Shown: positions 24,523 through 40,967, counted from the first letter of the stretch. The stretch is DNA of 64,000 nucleotides from Onchocerca volvulus (GCA_000499405.2 HG738137.1:17878581-17942580); one strand, 5' to 3'. The notes: generated from the sequence alone by a model not told the origin. Numbers and translations: made by a program.

Positions 24523-25442
24523 TTATAATATAAAATACATTTCTTTATTTTGTTTTAATATATGGACAAATCACCAAAATGTTAATTATATACATTATTT
24601 TCAGGTACTGTTACACATCTTTTTAAGCTTATTTCAAAATTATTCTGAACTGAGCAATGCTTGCTAAAAAAAAAAAAGTCAAAGGAAGGTTGGAAGATAG
24701 ACTTGATCGTATTGAAAATTATGGTAAAAAGTAACTTTAACTTAGGGATTAATCCTCATTTCTATAATATGGTGCAACACATGCGAGAAGCTGTGTCTCG
24801 TCGGAATATATAGGAGTAAGTTCCTGAGTTAAGTACGGATAAAATGTAAGTTTCTTAGGAAAATTAAATCTCTGGCAATCGTGGTAGGAAGTTAGTACTA
24901 CTTTTGTTTGTAAAGACTGGTTTGTCCTTGCATATTTTGCATATTTGCATTGAACTTTTGTGCATTAATATTGTGAACTGCATGTAAGCATAAAGAAGAA
25001 AGATGTTGAATTAAATTTAAAAAGAAATTAGTGTGGTAGGCGAAGGTATCCGTGTATTGAAAAAAAGAATGTTGCACTGTTTGAAAGAAGGAAGCGAATT
25101 GTGCGATAATCGGTCATCGTGAACATTTAGGTCATGATCAAGTTTAAATTTATTGACCTCTCAACTATGACATTATGACGAGTGGATTGTTGGGTGAAAT
25201 AAGCGGTTTCATGTTCATGAATTATTTAAAAGTTCGAACAGTGAAATGTATTGTCTCAGTACCTAATTAATTTTTGCACAGTTTGATATTTTTTTTCGAG
25301 AAATATAAGTTACGAATTATTGCTTGAAATTATTTCTCGTAACATCAAATAAAAATTAAATGAAAATATTAGCGTGTTTTATTTATTGATGCGATAAAAT
25401 TTGTTCAGAAAAAAAGCAGGTTTCATTTGTTCTGTAGATGAT
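22480..25442. other. Intergenic, 3 kb, poly-T tracts
   Basis: Very AT-rich, with poly-T tracts at about 23106-23122 and 24490-24525 and a poly-A tract near 24308-24327. The 5' end is probably the 3' UTR of the HMG gene. No gene recognised. Confidence 0.5.
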
Positions 25443-28400
25443 ATGGATGTCTCTATGGCAGTTGATGGCGATCAAAATAACGGTAATGATACAGAAGAAT
25501 TGATTAACATGGAAACTTTTAAATTCAAGGAAATACTTGCTGAAGATGGCTCTCGTAAGGTAGTCCTTTTTTTTGCTAGAATATAATAAGTCAAATGAAG
25601 TGTTGAATCAAATCAATTGAAATGCTGAATCAAAATCAATCATCAATCGTCACCTTTTGAAAAAAGAATTTGTCATTTAAACGTTACCAAGTCGCATTTA
25701 CTTTATTATATTGCTTTTTTTTTTCTTCAAAATGCTATGAAATCTTTTATGCATCGAACAAATGACAGTGTTATTCAGCTAAAACAGCTTCTACACAATA
25801 TCATCGAAAAAAAATCAGTTCAAAACTTTTTAAGTATGTTTAGACTTTCGGAAAGTATTTGAATAAAATCCAGGAATCTTCAAGAATCTTGAACTTCATA
25901 AAGTTTTCTGAAACTTTTTTCTCTGTACTTTTTGTTAAATGTTATTGTCAAAACTGATTCTATTTCAGACAGCTTTTGTGTTGTTGGATGTGAATGACTG
26001 TAGTAATCAAGCTATTCTGATTGTGGAACGGACTCCTTTTCCTGTGGATAAGCAGGATTGGAATGAAATTGTTTCGCAATGTTCATTGAAAACTTTATCA
26101 ACTAATGACATATATTCAAATCATGTTTTATTTCCACCAAAGAAGTTTGCTGGTACAATCATTTTTTCTTCATTTTCATCTCTGGTCTTTTTCTTTAGAT
26201 TATCTAAATTTGATGATCTTGAGAATACTAATTTAAGGAATTTTTAGAACTTGTATGATGCTTTTATAATTACTGTCTGATAGTAATTTTTCCTGTTCAA
26301 AAAGTGGCCAAGTACAATTTCAGAATGAGTTACAATTATTTTTCCGTTGTTTTGATTAAGCAATCGATTTAACCAAAATTAGAGATCTCTAAGATAAATA
26401 GGTATAAAAAGTGTACATAAGGGATCAAGACGACATTAATAAATCCATGTACCGAAAAGCATATTGCGAAGTATCGGGATCAGAAACGATATGTCATTCA
26501 TGAAACACCGGATGATTACAAGTCCATCACTTTGCCTCATCTGGAAGAACATCAGTTCACACTTAAGGTATTCTTTTAAATAAAGAATTTTCGATTTTCT
26601 TAATTCAAGTTTCCCAACCATCAAAAATTCAAATGAAAATTAATTTGTAGTATATATAGCGGAATTTTATTTACCTTTACTTTTGCTTTCAGTGGATTTT
26701 TAATTTATTGGAGCATAAAGCCGAAGTGGATCGTATTATTTTCGATGATGTAGATCCACATAATGGTTTTGTGCTTGCTCCAGATCTTAAATGGGATGGC
26801 GAGAATTTGGCAAATCTTTATATCTTGGCAATCATCAGGCGAAAAGGGATTAAATCCATTCGGTAGTTTAAATATTCTATTTTTCTGACGATTATTCGTT
26901 TGTTCTTATAACTGCTGAGAAATGATAGGGTATAAGTAGTATGATTTCATGTTTTAGTAAAGATGGTTCATCATGCATAGCATGAAATGATGGAGTTCGA
27001 TGATAGCCGAGTCATTCAGTGAGAGGTAAAACTGTATTTGAATTGGAAATTTAAAAAAAATCAAAAATTTTTCAATTTGATGCTAAGAATTCCTTGAATA
27101 GTTTTAAGATCTTTTTTTAAGTATTCCTCATTTTAGTTTTTGCTTTTTTGAATCTGAAAATATGGGTTATTTGAATTTCTTCATTTTCCCCGGAATTTTT
27201 TTCCTCATTTTTTTCCAGGGATTTGTTTTTCTTTCTTTTTATTTTCTTCATTTTCTGTTTTTAATTTCAAAATCGACTAGTTCAGAGAAACTGTATTATT
27301 TAATATGGTTTTTCTTGTTTTACTGGCATACTAAACCGCATCACTTTTCTCCTTTTCAGGGATTTAACCGCCAATGATCTTCCACTGTTGGAGAATATAT
27401 GTCAAAAAAGTTATATGGCAATTAAAGAAAAATATGGAATTGATAAACATCAGGTAATTTGTAGATATAGGATATAGCTTCATAATCGGCTCGCAATTTC
27501 GAATTCCTTAATTTTTCATCTTGTAGCAGACAAAGTAATAGTTAGGCTTATAAAATAGAACATACACAATGCAGAATTGATTTTGGCATTATAACTTGAG
27601 CGTCAGTGTGGCACTGTGAAATTTCGAGCCAAATCTCACCAAATCAACTCATATCTGTATTATTTCCATTGCTTTCTTTCAGTGGAGGTTTTTATTGGAT
27701 TTTTAACTTCCGACAGAATCGAACGATAATTTATGGTTTTTTCTTTAAGAAAGAAAAAGAATTCTTGATATACAAAGAGTTCTTGATCATACTAACCTTT
27801 CTACAGAAAAATATATACTCATCAAATTATAAGCTTCATGATTTTTTCTTGTGCAGAGGCAAAAATCAATTTTGTCTACTATCTATGGACCATTTTATTA
27901 TTTAGATGAAAAAATGAAGCACCAAAGTAATGCTTAATAAGTTCATTTTCTCTGATAATTCTATGTAAATAGCATTTCTAATGTAAAGAAAAAAAAAAAT
28001 CCGAGTTTATTCATTCTTCAGATTCGAGCTTATTTTCACTATCAGCCATCCTTCTATCATTTACATGTTCATTTCATCCATGTCTCATATGATGCACCTG
28101 CCAGTGGTGTCGCAATGGTTTGTTTTTTGAATTTTGATACTCACTGATAATTCCTCATAGGAAAAGATCAGAAATTTGAGAAATCAAATACAAGAATTTT
28201 GAAGACTTGTATTTCTTCATCCAGCTCTATTGTATATTATAAAGTACTGCCGAATTCCCATCTTTGATTCAATTGTTTATGAAGAACTGCGAATCGAAGT
28301 GTAAATTTGAATGGTAAAATAAAAGAGAGAGATACATTTCGGGATAGATTCTTTGTTGATATTAATAACCATTATCACAATTCCTTATTTTTCATTCAGC

Positions 28401-28642
28401 TCTACCGTATGTTTAGGTTGAATTTTTTTTTTATATCTTTAAATACGGAAAAATTAGATCATTGTGATAATTCTCTTTATTAATTGATCTTTGTTTTCTT
28501 CCGCTTTAAGGCCTATCTGCTGGAGGATGTAATCAACAACATAAAATTGATTCCCGATTATTATCAACGCTCAACGCTGACTTTTATTTTGAAGGAAAAC
28601 AATCCACTGCTGAAGTTATATCGTGACACATATCAATGGTGA
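25443..28642 (+). CDS. DCPS: Scavenger mRNA-decapping enzyme (m7GpppX diphosphatase)
   Basis: Hydrolyses the cap dinucleotide or short capped fragments left after 3'-5' mRNA decay, releasing m7GMP. Exons 25443-25559, 25969-26152, 26422-26567, 26693-26862, 27360-27453, 28022-28117 and 28511-28642 join to 312 residues, against 337 in human. The N-terminal dimer domain has NDIYSNHVLFPP and TEKHIAKY. The catalytic HIT domain has DGFVLAPDLKWD and the histidine triad HLHVH at 250-254, the middle His being the nucleophile. The end (LTFILKENNPLLKLY) matches the family. C. elegans orthologue is dcs-1. The ATG at 25443 is 6 bases past a CTGTAG acceptor, consistent with trans-splicing. POLR3K follows 725 bp downstream on the same strand. 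Confidence 0.95.
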
Positions 28643-29367
28643 CATCTAATTTTCCTGTTTGTTTACTCGTTTGATTGGAATCTTTGATCTTAGCAATGAA
28701 TATTTTTTCAGTGATTTATTCTATTATTTAATTTTACTTTATACATAGAATCCTGCGCTGATATTGGCATGTTTAATTGCATATCACACTGTAGAAAAAT
28801 TCTGTTATGTGTTTTTAGTTTTTTATGTGTAACGATCTCAATTGAAATTGAAAAAGCTGTATATTTTATTGTATTTGACATTGTCATTGTCATTTTTTGG
28901 AGATATTAGATGTTTTCCTTTATAATCTGAATTTTTTTAATTTTTTATTTATTCAGTTTCCTTCTTAGTTAAGTGGCCATTCGAAATACTGATTGTTTAA
29001 TTGCTATATTTAATTAATAAATTCTTATATAAATTATCTTGCAAAGAGTAGTTTCAAAATATTGTTTTTGTTTGATTTAATAATGATAATGATTTTGCAA
29101 TAAAGAATATATTGGTACTTGATTTACGTGCATCTGAGGTTTGTAACCTATGAGAGTTTTTGCTGTTTCTGTTTGGCTTTTTCGACGATATTTCATTTCA
29201 ATCATAAAGGATTTAACTGTTTGATTTAATTGGTTTTTTATCAGCAGTTTCACCCGCCTTTACTTTGGTTTTTAGTTTTTAGTAATTTTCATTTGCTTAT
29301 TAGTCATTATCGTTGTTAAGGAATCGCTCTAATGTAATTATTCTAATAGCATTATTTATAGAAATAT
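28643..29367. other. DCPS to POLR3K intergenic region
   Basis: AT-rich, with AATAAA-like words near 29017 and 29098, probably the DCPS 3' UTR. No gene. The gap is short enough for an operon. Confidence 0.45.
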
Positions 29368-30119
29368 ATGTTGCTGTTTTGCCCGGAATGTGGTTCATCC
29401 TTGCAAGTTGAGGAAGGTTCAAATTGCTATCAGTTCAACTGTCATAATTGTCCATACATACATCCGGTTACAAAAATTGTTAGTTTTTTACTTGAGGGTA
29501 TTGTTAATGATAATCTTTGATTAAAATTTCTAACAAGTTTATTGTTTTCATTTTTCTAATAGCTTTTTCTTTTTATTATGGCCACTGCTAGACTTGCTTT
29601 AAATGAATGAGCATATTGAAATGCGTTTTTTATTCATCTAAATAAAATATTTTGAATTTGGTGTTTTATCTACTGTTCTGTACGGTTCGGCATAGAATTT
29701 GTGCTTTTCCACTATTTTTTCTTATTAGATTTATCTTTTCTTTTTTGAAGATAAGTAAAGTTTTGGAACTAATCTCTCTTGAGAAGTTTTTTTCTTAAAA
29801 ATTGGAGAAGTTGCAGATAAGAAGTCGGTATTATCCGAAACTTAAAGATTTGGACGAAGTGCTCGGTGGTCCTAGTGCCTGGGAGAACGCTCAAATTACG
29901 GACGGTTAATTTTAAATTTTTTTGAAAAAAGATATTTTTGTTAAAAAGGACATATTTTCCATGTTTTTCTTTCCTTACTTTGCTATTACAGAACGTTGTC
30001 CTCGTTGTTCTGGTGATCGAGCATATTTTATGCAACTGCAAACGCGTAGTGCTGATGAGCCAATGACTGTTTTCTATCGTTGTGCTAATTCGGAATGTGC
30101 ACATCGTTGGAAAGAATAA
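29368..30119 (+). CDS. POLR3K: RNA polymerase III subunit RPC10 (C11)
   Basis: Small zinc-ribbon subunit of RNA polymerase III needed for RNA cleavage, termination and re-initiation at tRNA and 5S genes. Exons 29368-29478, 29817-29904 and 29992-30119 give 108 residues, the same length as human. The N-terminal zinc ribbon has CPECG and CHNCPY. The middle has YYPKLKDLDEVLGGPSAWEN. The C-terminal TFIIS-like ribbon has CPRC, the acidic hairpin QLQTRSADEPMTVFY with the catalytic Asp-Glu pair, and CANSECAHRW. The ATG lies six bases after a TTATAG acceptor. It sits between DCPS and the CLCC1-like gene on the same strand. Confidence 0.96.
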
Positions 30120-30722
30120 TCATATAGGTATGTGAAAATGTTGTAGATTTTTCGTGTCATTAAATTGATTATTGTCGCTGAAATAAACGAAACATTTTAT
30201 GAAGTCTTTCTTCTGAAGATGTAATATTGTTGATATCTTGACACAAGACAATACAGCATATTATTTTTGATCAGCAAATAGTATCAACAAATTATCCATT
30301 GATAATAAATACATTAAAAATACTTTTTTAAAATTAATATACTATATTTTAACAGACTTGAATTTAAGGATTATTAAGATAATGAAAATGGGACTTTCTA
30401 AATTGAATTATACAAAATAATAGACCTAAATTTGCTGTCTTCGGTTAGATTTTTTTTTTAAAATTTCGATTGAGTTTACAAAGAGAGGAAGAAACTAAAA
30501 TAAGACAAAATTATTCCGACAAAAGTTACGAAGATCAATCGATTGGTTTGTGATCTTTTAGGTTTAATAATGCTGCGATTGAAAAAATTTAAGAGAGGGC
30601 TAATATTGTTGGCACTCAAATTTTATTCGTCAGTTGGACTTTCACAGTTTATTGAGAATTACAAGTAATTTTTTTTTCTTTTTTTTGGAATTTACTGTGA
30701 GAGAAATGTATTTATTTCAGGC
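30120..30722. other. POLR3K to CLCC1-like intergenic region
   Basis: AATAAA near 30180 is a candidate POLR3K polyadenylation signal. A short frame at 30571-30668 (starting MLRLKKFKRG) does not splice in phase into the next gene. A TTTCAG acceptor ends at 30720. Confidence 0.45.
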
Positions 30723-32541
30723 ATGGTTCTGCAATCATTTCTTTCGTCCGGCTATATGTTTTTGCAATTCATAATTTTTTATGGAGTTTGGATTGTATTC
30801 ATTGGAGGTGTATTTATTGTTACACGTCTCTTGTTGTCCCGTCATTTATGTTCGACTGCTTGCAATATGATTGCATTCGCCATTGCCAGGTAGTTTGAAT
30901 TGCGTATTGTATCTTTATTAATAATGTTTTTGTAATTTTTTCTAGCAATGCCATTTTCCTAAATTTACTAACACGCAGAATGATTTGTTAACGAATAAAA
31001 CGTGCAACATACTTTCTGTTTATTTTTTTTAAATGAATATTTTCAGTTCACTCATTTTTCAACTTGTCAAACTCTATAGCAAAGGTATGGTAACTCGAAA
31101 AATGATTCTTGATAAAGGTTCACCGCTAGATTGCATGGTAAATTTTGCTTCTAGAAAGGAGTTGATGAAATTGGAAAAGAGGAATTCCCACTACTTATGT
31201 TTATTTAACTTTTATTTAATATTTCCATAGACATTGTGCTTGTGTTCTGATAGAAATGGATTGTACTGTCGTCGGTCTTTTCATTCATTCTTTATAAATG
31301 CTTGATTTCAGATTATACCCATTAGTCTTTTTTTGAAGAATAGCAAAAAATGATATAAACCGTTCATCTGTTTGTCTGTATTTTTTTGAAGAGTTTCCTC
31401 TGGTTCATTGGTCCATTATCGACACATTCATGTTCCGAGTATTATGAAGCTCTTCAAAGCAATATTTTTTGGCAGCTGAATGTTGTGCATGTTTCTGGAA
31501 CATTACTCAAGGATATACTGATTTTAATCACATCAATGGTAAAATTTCGTTTTTATCATAACATTACTTATGCTGTACTATATTTTCGAATGTTTTAATG
31601 CAAGATTATTAAGTTATCATGAAAAGAACTAGGAAAGTTCTTAACTGGAAATTTATGAAAGTTTCATCAGCATCGTAGATAAAAATGAATATAATTTGAA
31701 GTGACACATATTTAATTATCATGTTTTAAGCGACTGGTTATATACACAACAATGAATAGAATGATTAAGTAAACTGATAAATGATAATGATATGTAAAGT
31801 AAAATCATAAAATTGTTAAATGATATATCAGATTTAAATGGTGAAATGTTATTCCCATCCTATTGAGTAGATTAAAAAGAAACAGAATACATAACTTGTC
31901 GCCAGTCATTATTTTGTTTTTTCGAAAAAACAAGGTTGTTTTGCAGTTCGGAGGAGCACTTGGTGAATTTCTACAATCATTTATTAGTAAACTTCATTGG
32001 TTGTATCATATACCTGTATTCGTCGTACTTTCACTTTGTGTCCTTCTAAGTGTTCTTGCCTTTTTTGGTTATCATTTTAATTTGTTCTACGGATTAATTC
32101 AGATTAATTTTGGGACCATGAAGTATGTTTTCTGTTTTCATAAATGAATAGAAAAATTATTCACTTGATAATATTAGTGTATAGTTATTATGTCGCATAC
32201 AACGTATACAAGGCATTAGTGAGAAACAAATTGATGTTATTATCATATAATTATCATATATCTTGAGAGGAAGCTAAGAGAGTGAGAAGAGGAAATGATA
32301 TGGGAAGTTATTATGTCAATAAATATTATCCAATTAAGCCATTTCTTCATTAGATAATGCAGATCCAATTAACGGAATTGTTTACAGGCATGCTGAAAGC
32401 ACACCATTGTGTGATAGTATCAAACAATTACCGAAGAAAAAATTTGTTGAATGCAGAAACGAAGAAATTAACTCACTGTTGCTGGTCAGTGAGCTTTATC
32501 AGAAAGCACATAATTATGCCGCATTTAGAAAATTCAAATAA
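30723..32541 (+). CDS. CLCC1-like multi-pass membrane protein
   Basis: Exons 30723-30889, 31047-31137, 31392-31538, 31947-32122 and 32388-32541 give 244 residues in phase. Hydrophobic segments lie at about 10-37, 46-62, 123-135 and 157-178. The core, with CSEYYEAL, then FW, then LLKDILI, then GGALGEFL and a Pro-containing membrane span (HIPVFVVLSL), resembles the C-terminal membrane part of CLCC1 (Mid-1-related chloride channel, ER membrane). Human CLCC1 is about twice as long, so the luminal N-terminus is missing or lies in unrecognised upstream exons. The ATG is two bases after TTTCAG, which fits trans-splicing to this short form. The family call is from memory of the pattern, so moderate. 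A 12-bp earlier in-frame acceptor (31935) is possible for exon 4. Confidence 0.6.
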
Positions 32542-34270
32542 ATTGCAATAACTGATTGATAGCATTTCGATTGTTCCGATCCTATTTGATCATCGAGATC
32601 ATGCCATAGCCGCTCGTTTAACATTATTCATCTGTTGCCTTTTTTTGCTATTTTTCTTAGAACATTCGTTATCGTTATTTTATTTGTCTTCGCTGAGATC
32701 GCGAAGAGTCCTTGAATCAAATGATTTGTAATTCTTGTCGGATGTATGGATTTATTTGTTCTTAGGTCAAATGACTTTATGACCTTTGTTCTATTTTATA
32801 GTCTAGATCATCGCTAATAAAAGCACGCTCTCATGCGCTAATAAAGGCGCTTTCTTGTAGATCAAACTCTATCAGAATCCTTCTTCTATAAAGGGTCCTG
32901 AGCATAGGATTAAAGGATATGGTATCACAAGTTCGGGTGATTGAATATGTCAAACTTAATTTAGTTTCTCTCTTGCTTTGGATTATAATATCGTCATTAA
33001 ATTGCTTTATTGATATGTTTGATATTGTTATCGTTATGCTCAACGTTGTATTATCAATTTCTCCTATAAAGGTTTGATTACCCAAGTTTGAGGTTCGTTT
33101 TCGAGTGAATGAAATAAGAAAATTGAAGAAACCTGTGAGGACTGAAAAACAGAACTCACTCTTACACTTTTGTCACAATCAGGAAGAAACGTCAATAAAA
33201 GTGTTATTCTGCCAAATATTCGTAATTTTATTTGTGTCCTTTTTTTCTGGCGGGAATATTTCTCATAATATTTTGATTCCATCGTTAAATTATATCCCTT
33301 ATTTTTTTTCTTCAATTTTTTACAGCAAACTACGATTAAATTTATATCCTTTGTTGCATGTGATAAAAGTTGATAAGAGTTGAATTACGACTGATGAGAG
33401 TTCAAAGTGTTCTTTCTCTGACCTAAGTGTATTTCTTAAGTATTCCCCGCGTGGAGTAGTAAAAACAAATTCAAACATTTAAAACCTTCACTGATTGAGT
33501 ATTCATCTTTCAAAAGCAACCCTTATTTCAGGTGATTAATAAACCATAATGGTTACACAGTGTCAAATTGCAGTTTTCTTGCTCGCATATTTGTTGTATC
33601 ATAATTCATTCGAACAGAAGTCAAGCTTCCACTTTTTGACGAATCCAGGGAATTTTGGAAAGTTCTACTTCTCCTCTCCCTCAACTTTTTTGGTCAGAGA
33701 GATAGCCAACGAACTTTTGTTATTATATCCTTTCGTAGTCATTTTTTTTTGCTTCTTTTAAGCCATCCGAAAGTTCTTAGTTTGAGACTCAGCGGAAAAA
33801 GAGCGAAATGTAGGAATCATCAAATTTTGAAACTATTTTTTGTTCCCTTCTTACAATCAGAATGTCATCAGAAACCGCGGCCAGTTCAGTTATTAGGATG
33901 TTCGGTATACTGTAAAGATTGGGAAAGAACTTTCTCGACCAATTCAAAAATTGATTAGAGCTGCAATACGTAGCATCAGTCTAACGCAGATGGTTCAGTT
34001 TCCAGTTTAAACTTTTTCAGATCTTGTGGTCACTTTTTTTTTTTGGGGGTTTTTATCCATTATCATCAAATTGAATAAGGGAAAATCGACTATCAAAAAT
34101 ATTCCAATTTTTCTTCAACACGCGACACCGAAATCTATAAACATCTTCATTTCTAAAACAATTATGTGACCTCTGATCTACCTTACGTAGTAAGACAGAG
34201 ATCATAATCTAATCATAATCTAAATTCGTATAACTATTAGACGAAGAAATTTGTGACTTTTTATAACTCA
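32542..34270. other. Intergenic, no supported gene
   Basis: AT-rich. Short open frames around 32.8-33.9 kb on both strands lack splice context or homology. Nothing recognised. Confidence 0.5.
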
Positions 34271-34509
34271 CATCAAAGTTAATAAAAGCTATAGATTACT
34301 CTTGTAATGTCTTTGCAGCTTCATAAATTCGATTAAATCTAGTCTAAAAATCCGTTTAATGATAGCTTTCTGATACCTTCTAGAACCACAACATCAAAGT
34401 TAATAAGAAAAACTTTGGCTATACCTGTAATATCCCTGCAACTTTACAAATTCGATCGAATCTAATCTAGAAATTTGTCTAATGCTAACTTCCTGATACC
34501 TTCTAGAAC
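34271..34509. repeat. Two-copy direct repeat, about 117 bp
   Basis: Copy 1 (34271-34386) and copy 2 (34392-34509) both begin CATCAAAGTTAATAA and end CTGATACCTTCTAGAAC; the centre is moderately diverged. Lies just upstream of the BiP promoter array. Confidence 0.8.
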
Positions 34510-34746
34510 ACAACTGAGACATGGCTTAAGAATGAATCATTTACTTGAATACATCGGTGAACACTGGAGGAAAGATGACATTTTAATTTGAACTTGAAAG
34601 AATGTGACATTCTCATTTGTACGAAACTCAATTCTTTGATATGCCCGCAAAATATCGCCAAAATATTTCTTGAAGCTTCAATTTCTTGAAGTAGAATCAG
34701 GTAGCGTGATTTTCTAAACTGGAATAAAAGACAGTCAATGCCAGTA

Positions 34747-34891
34747 CCACACGTCAACAAGGACAAGATCATCAACATCTGTATCACACGTCAGTAAATC
34801 GACGTCAAGAAGGACAAGACCGGCAGCATCTGTATCACACGTCAGTAGAACGACGTCACTGATCCATTCCAACCAATCATCGTACAGCACG
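34747..34891. promoter_or_regulatory. UPR-element array upstream of BiP
   Basis: Three copies of CACACGTCA (reverse complement TGACGTGTG, the XBP-1/ATF6 UPRE core TGACGTG) lie at 34748-34756, 34785-34793 and 34836-34844. Two GACGTCA sites lie at 34801-34807 and 34852-34858. An ERSE-like CCAAT-N9-GCACG lies at 34873-34891 (consensus CCAAT-N9-CCACG, one mismatch). Two of the UPREs and both GACGTCA sites lie in a tandem duplication of about 50 bp (about 34758-34807 and 34808-34858). This fits ER-stress control of the BiP gene that starts at 35581. Binding is inferred. Confidence 0.75.
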
Positions 34892-35580
34892 TCCGGTAAC
34901 GCCTCCCAAGTGGTCTGTTATAAACGCGATGAATGTCTCCGCCTCCTCTATAGCAGACAACCGATTGCACCGAGGGTGCATTGTTGGGTAATTGTTTGGT
35001 GCTTGTTGGTTGGTTGGTTGGTTTTGGTTTTGGTTTTCGGTGGTTTCGTCGGGTTAGGTGTCACCTGTTTTGATTGTTTTTGTCATGCGTGTGTGAAGTT
35101 CGTATGTTTTTTTCCAATTTCATAGAAAGAAAATTGAAGTTTTGTGGGATGTATGTAAACAGAGTTGTTGACGAGCATTTTAATATTCGTTTTCCTCTCT
35201 GCTTCTAAACAAGGCTTGCTCTTTCTCGCGTAGAATGGGCTAAAACGCGGTAGGATTAAATATTTCTCAAAATGATGTTAAATAATTGCATATTTTGCAT
35301 CCTATGAATCGATTTTTATGCTTCCGTAAGCTGATGATTTTTTCAATAATTTTTCGGCTGTGTATAATTGGCGTCATGTTCTATCAGTGTTTTGGGACAG
35401 TCAGATGACATATTGGTGATGGATTAGATTTCTTGCGTCAAATCGCTGACCTATATTTTAAGTTGATATGAATTTGTAATATTACGAAATGTCAAAGATA
35501 TGATTAGAAACTAAGAGAAAATTTTAGCGCTATTGCTGCTGCTTGTTTAACTTTTAATCAATTAATGAATGTTTCAGACT
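34892..35580 (+). promoter_or_regulatory. BiP upstream region, outron or 5' UTR intron
   Basis: Between the UPR-element array and the start codon. Contains a TTGG-rich run at about 35000-35040 and a TTTCAG acceptor ending at 35577, three bases before the ATG. It is probably an outron removed by trans-splicing or a 5' UTR intron. The open frame at 34910-35125 is compositional. Confidence 0.45.
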
Positions 35581-39029
<3,449 letters not shown>

Positions 39030-39490
39030 AAAATAGTTATTTTTCTTTTGTTTTTTTCTTGTCATTTTCAGACAGTTGTTTGCGAGTGAGGATCTTGGGA
39101 AAAATCGGGTTAATTAGCGTCGTGACCTCGTATTTTGTTTTTTGTTTTATAAGGTCAGGATGTTAAGGACTTGTCTTCCATAATTAATCAGAATAATCTT
39201 ATTGCGGAACGGTCGACATCTGAAATATGTCGTTCTAAGTATTATAACAAATTATTTTTTCCGTTTTTTCAAGTTTTTCTATTTAGCTTATAATGAATTC
39301 TAGTATATCGAGGGATGATTTAATGAGCATTAGCATTATGAGAAATTTCTCCAAGACTGATCAAGTTAGTAATAATTTTCTTTGATCTCAGGCCGTGTTA
39401 CTTAATTTTTATATGACTAAGCTAGAATTAAAATCTAAGTAAACATAGATGCAGAATGGCATAGTTCATTGCCAATTTCTCGTCACATCA

Positions 39491-39491
<1 letters not shown>

Positions 39492-39523
<32 letters not shown>

Positions 39524-39562
39524 GGGTTTTTTGGTTTATTATTTTTTTTTTTTTTTTTTTTT
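39492..39562. repeat. Two long poly-T runs
   Basis: A T run of about 31 bases, then GGGGTTTTTTGGTTTATTA, then a second T run of about 22 bases. Confidence 0.9.
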
Positions 39563-40967
39563 CTAATTTATGGAGTTCTTGTGGCAATGAATTAATTTCA
39601 TCTCATTTGATTGAACCTATCTATACTGTTTTCCTATATTTTTTTTCCAAATTTCAATCCCTGATGCTTCCTCTGTTACATATATATATGTACGTTTTGT
39701 TTGTTTGTTCATTGCTATTTAGGAAATAAAATTTATATGTTCACGAGCACTTCAGTATGATGAGAAAACAACTCGAAAAAATTTAAATGATTACTGCTCC
39801 AAGCATGGATTTTTGGATCATTTGAAAAGGATCAAAAAAGATAATCGTCACGTCTAGTTGAAAGTTCCTGAAAGTTTTAGAGGATAGAGTAATTGAAGAA
39901 TGTTGGGGATGAATCGGTTAATGTCAGCTTACCTGTGATGCGAAAATTTTTAAGGAAGGAAGAAGATAGTACTATGATACTGTGCCGACAAGAAATATAA
40001 ACGGCGTTGATTGGATGCATAATCTATGGGTAATTAATATTTTCATATAATTAATTTACAGGTGCATTTCAGCACAAATCTAGGAGTTGCTCATCAAGTG
40101 ATGACTGACTAACTTCTAAAATAAACATGTTTTACTTCCGAATCCAGAAATTTGAGTTGACATCCCAAATTTTAAAACAGATGGTTGTCACGTCTTCGGA
40201 TTGTTGCAAACATAATATCTCGCAAATTTGAAAATTGAAATTTGAAGGAATGTATTGTAATTATGTTCCGAAGCGATTCTGACGTGCAAACCGATCATCT
40301 GATTTTGGTATAGAGATGAAAAACTAATCGAACAATCTAGTAGCTGGTTCCTTCTGAAGTTTCCCTCATGATAGCTGGAGTACATAATGAAGCTGTCATA
40401 TTCGGTAAAGCGGATGATTAGAGGAATTGTGGGACGAAACGTCTTCAACCTATTCTCAAACTTCTGATAAGTATGTCGTCTCGTCTGCTTGAATGAAACA
40501 TAGATATTGAATGTGTGCTTCAAGTGGGCCATTTTTGGTGAGCAGAAATGGCGCTGTAGAATAAACGAAACGTTTTGCACAAGAAAATTCTCAAAAATAA
40601 GTCACTATGCAGAAGCCACTTTTATAAGGATTAATTTAAGTTAATAATTAAAAAATATATAATTAACCATGCACCTATGTTGATTATAAAAAATGGTAAA
40701 AAATACAAATAAAAATTAATTTATCTAAAAAAAATAGTGAGATTTTATAAACGTATTATGACAAAGAGATAATCCATTTCAGTAACACATTTGTAGAAAA
40801 TAACAGTAAAGTTAAAGTTTATTCCAACAAAAAACAGACCAGTAAGGTGTTATTGGATAAAATTACCAATTATAAATGTTAAAGTCATTGCTGATAAAGT
40901 ATCTAAAGCATTCAAACTTATCATCGATAACGATATAAAATTGATCATAAAAAGCAGAGCAATGTAT

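Noticed and set aside
24476..24667. Poly-Phe frame
   Set aside because: Caused by the poly-T tract.
34910..35125. Gly/Val/Leu-rich frame upstream of BiP
   Set aside because: Lies in TTGG-rich simple sequence between promoter and start; no family resemblance.
40188..40580. Minus-strand 130-codon frame between BiP and PSMA1
   Set aside because: Long for chance but no recognisable domain, no splice partners and no repeats of a known element; left out for lack of support.
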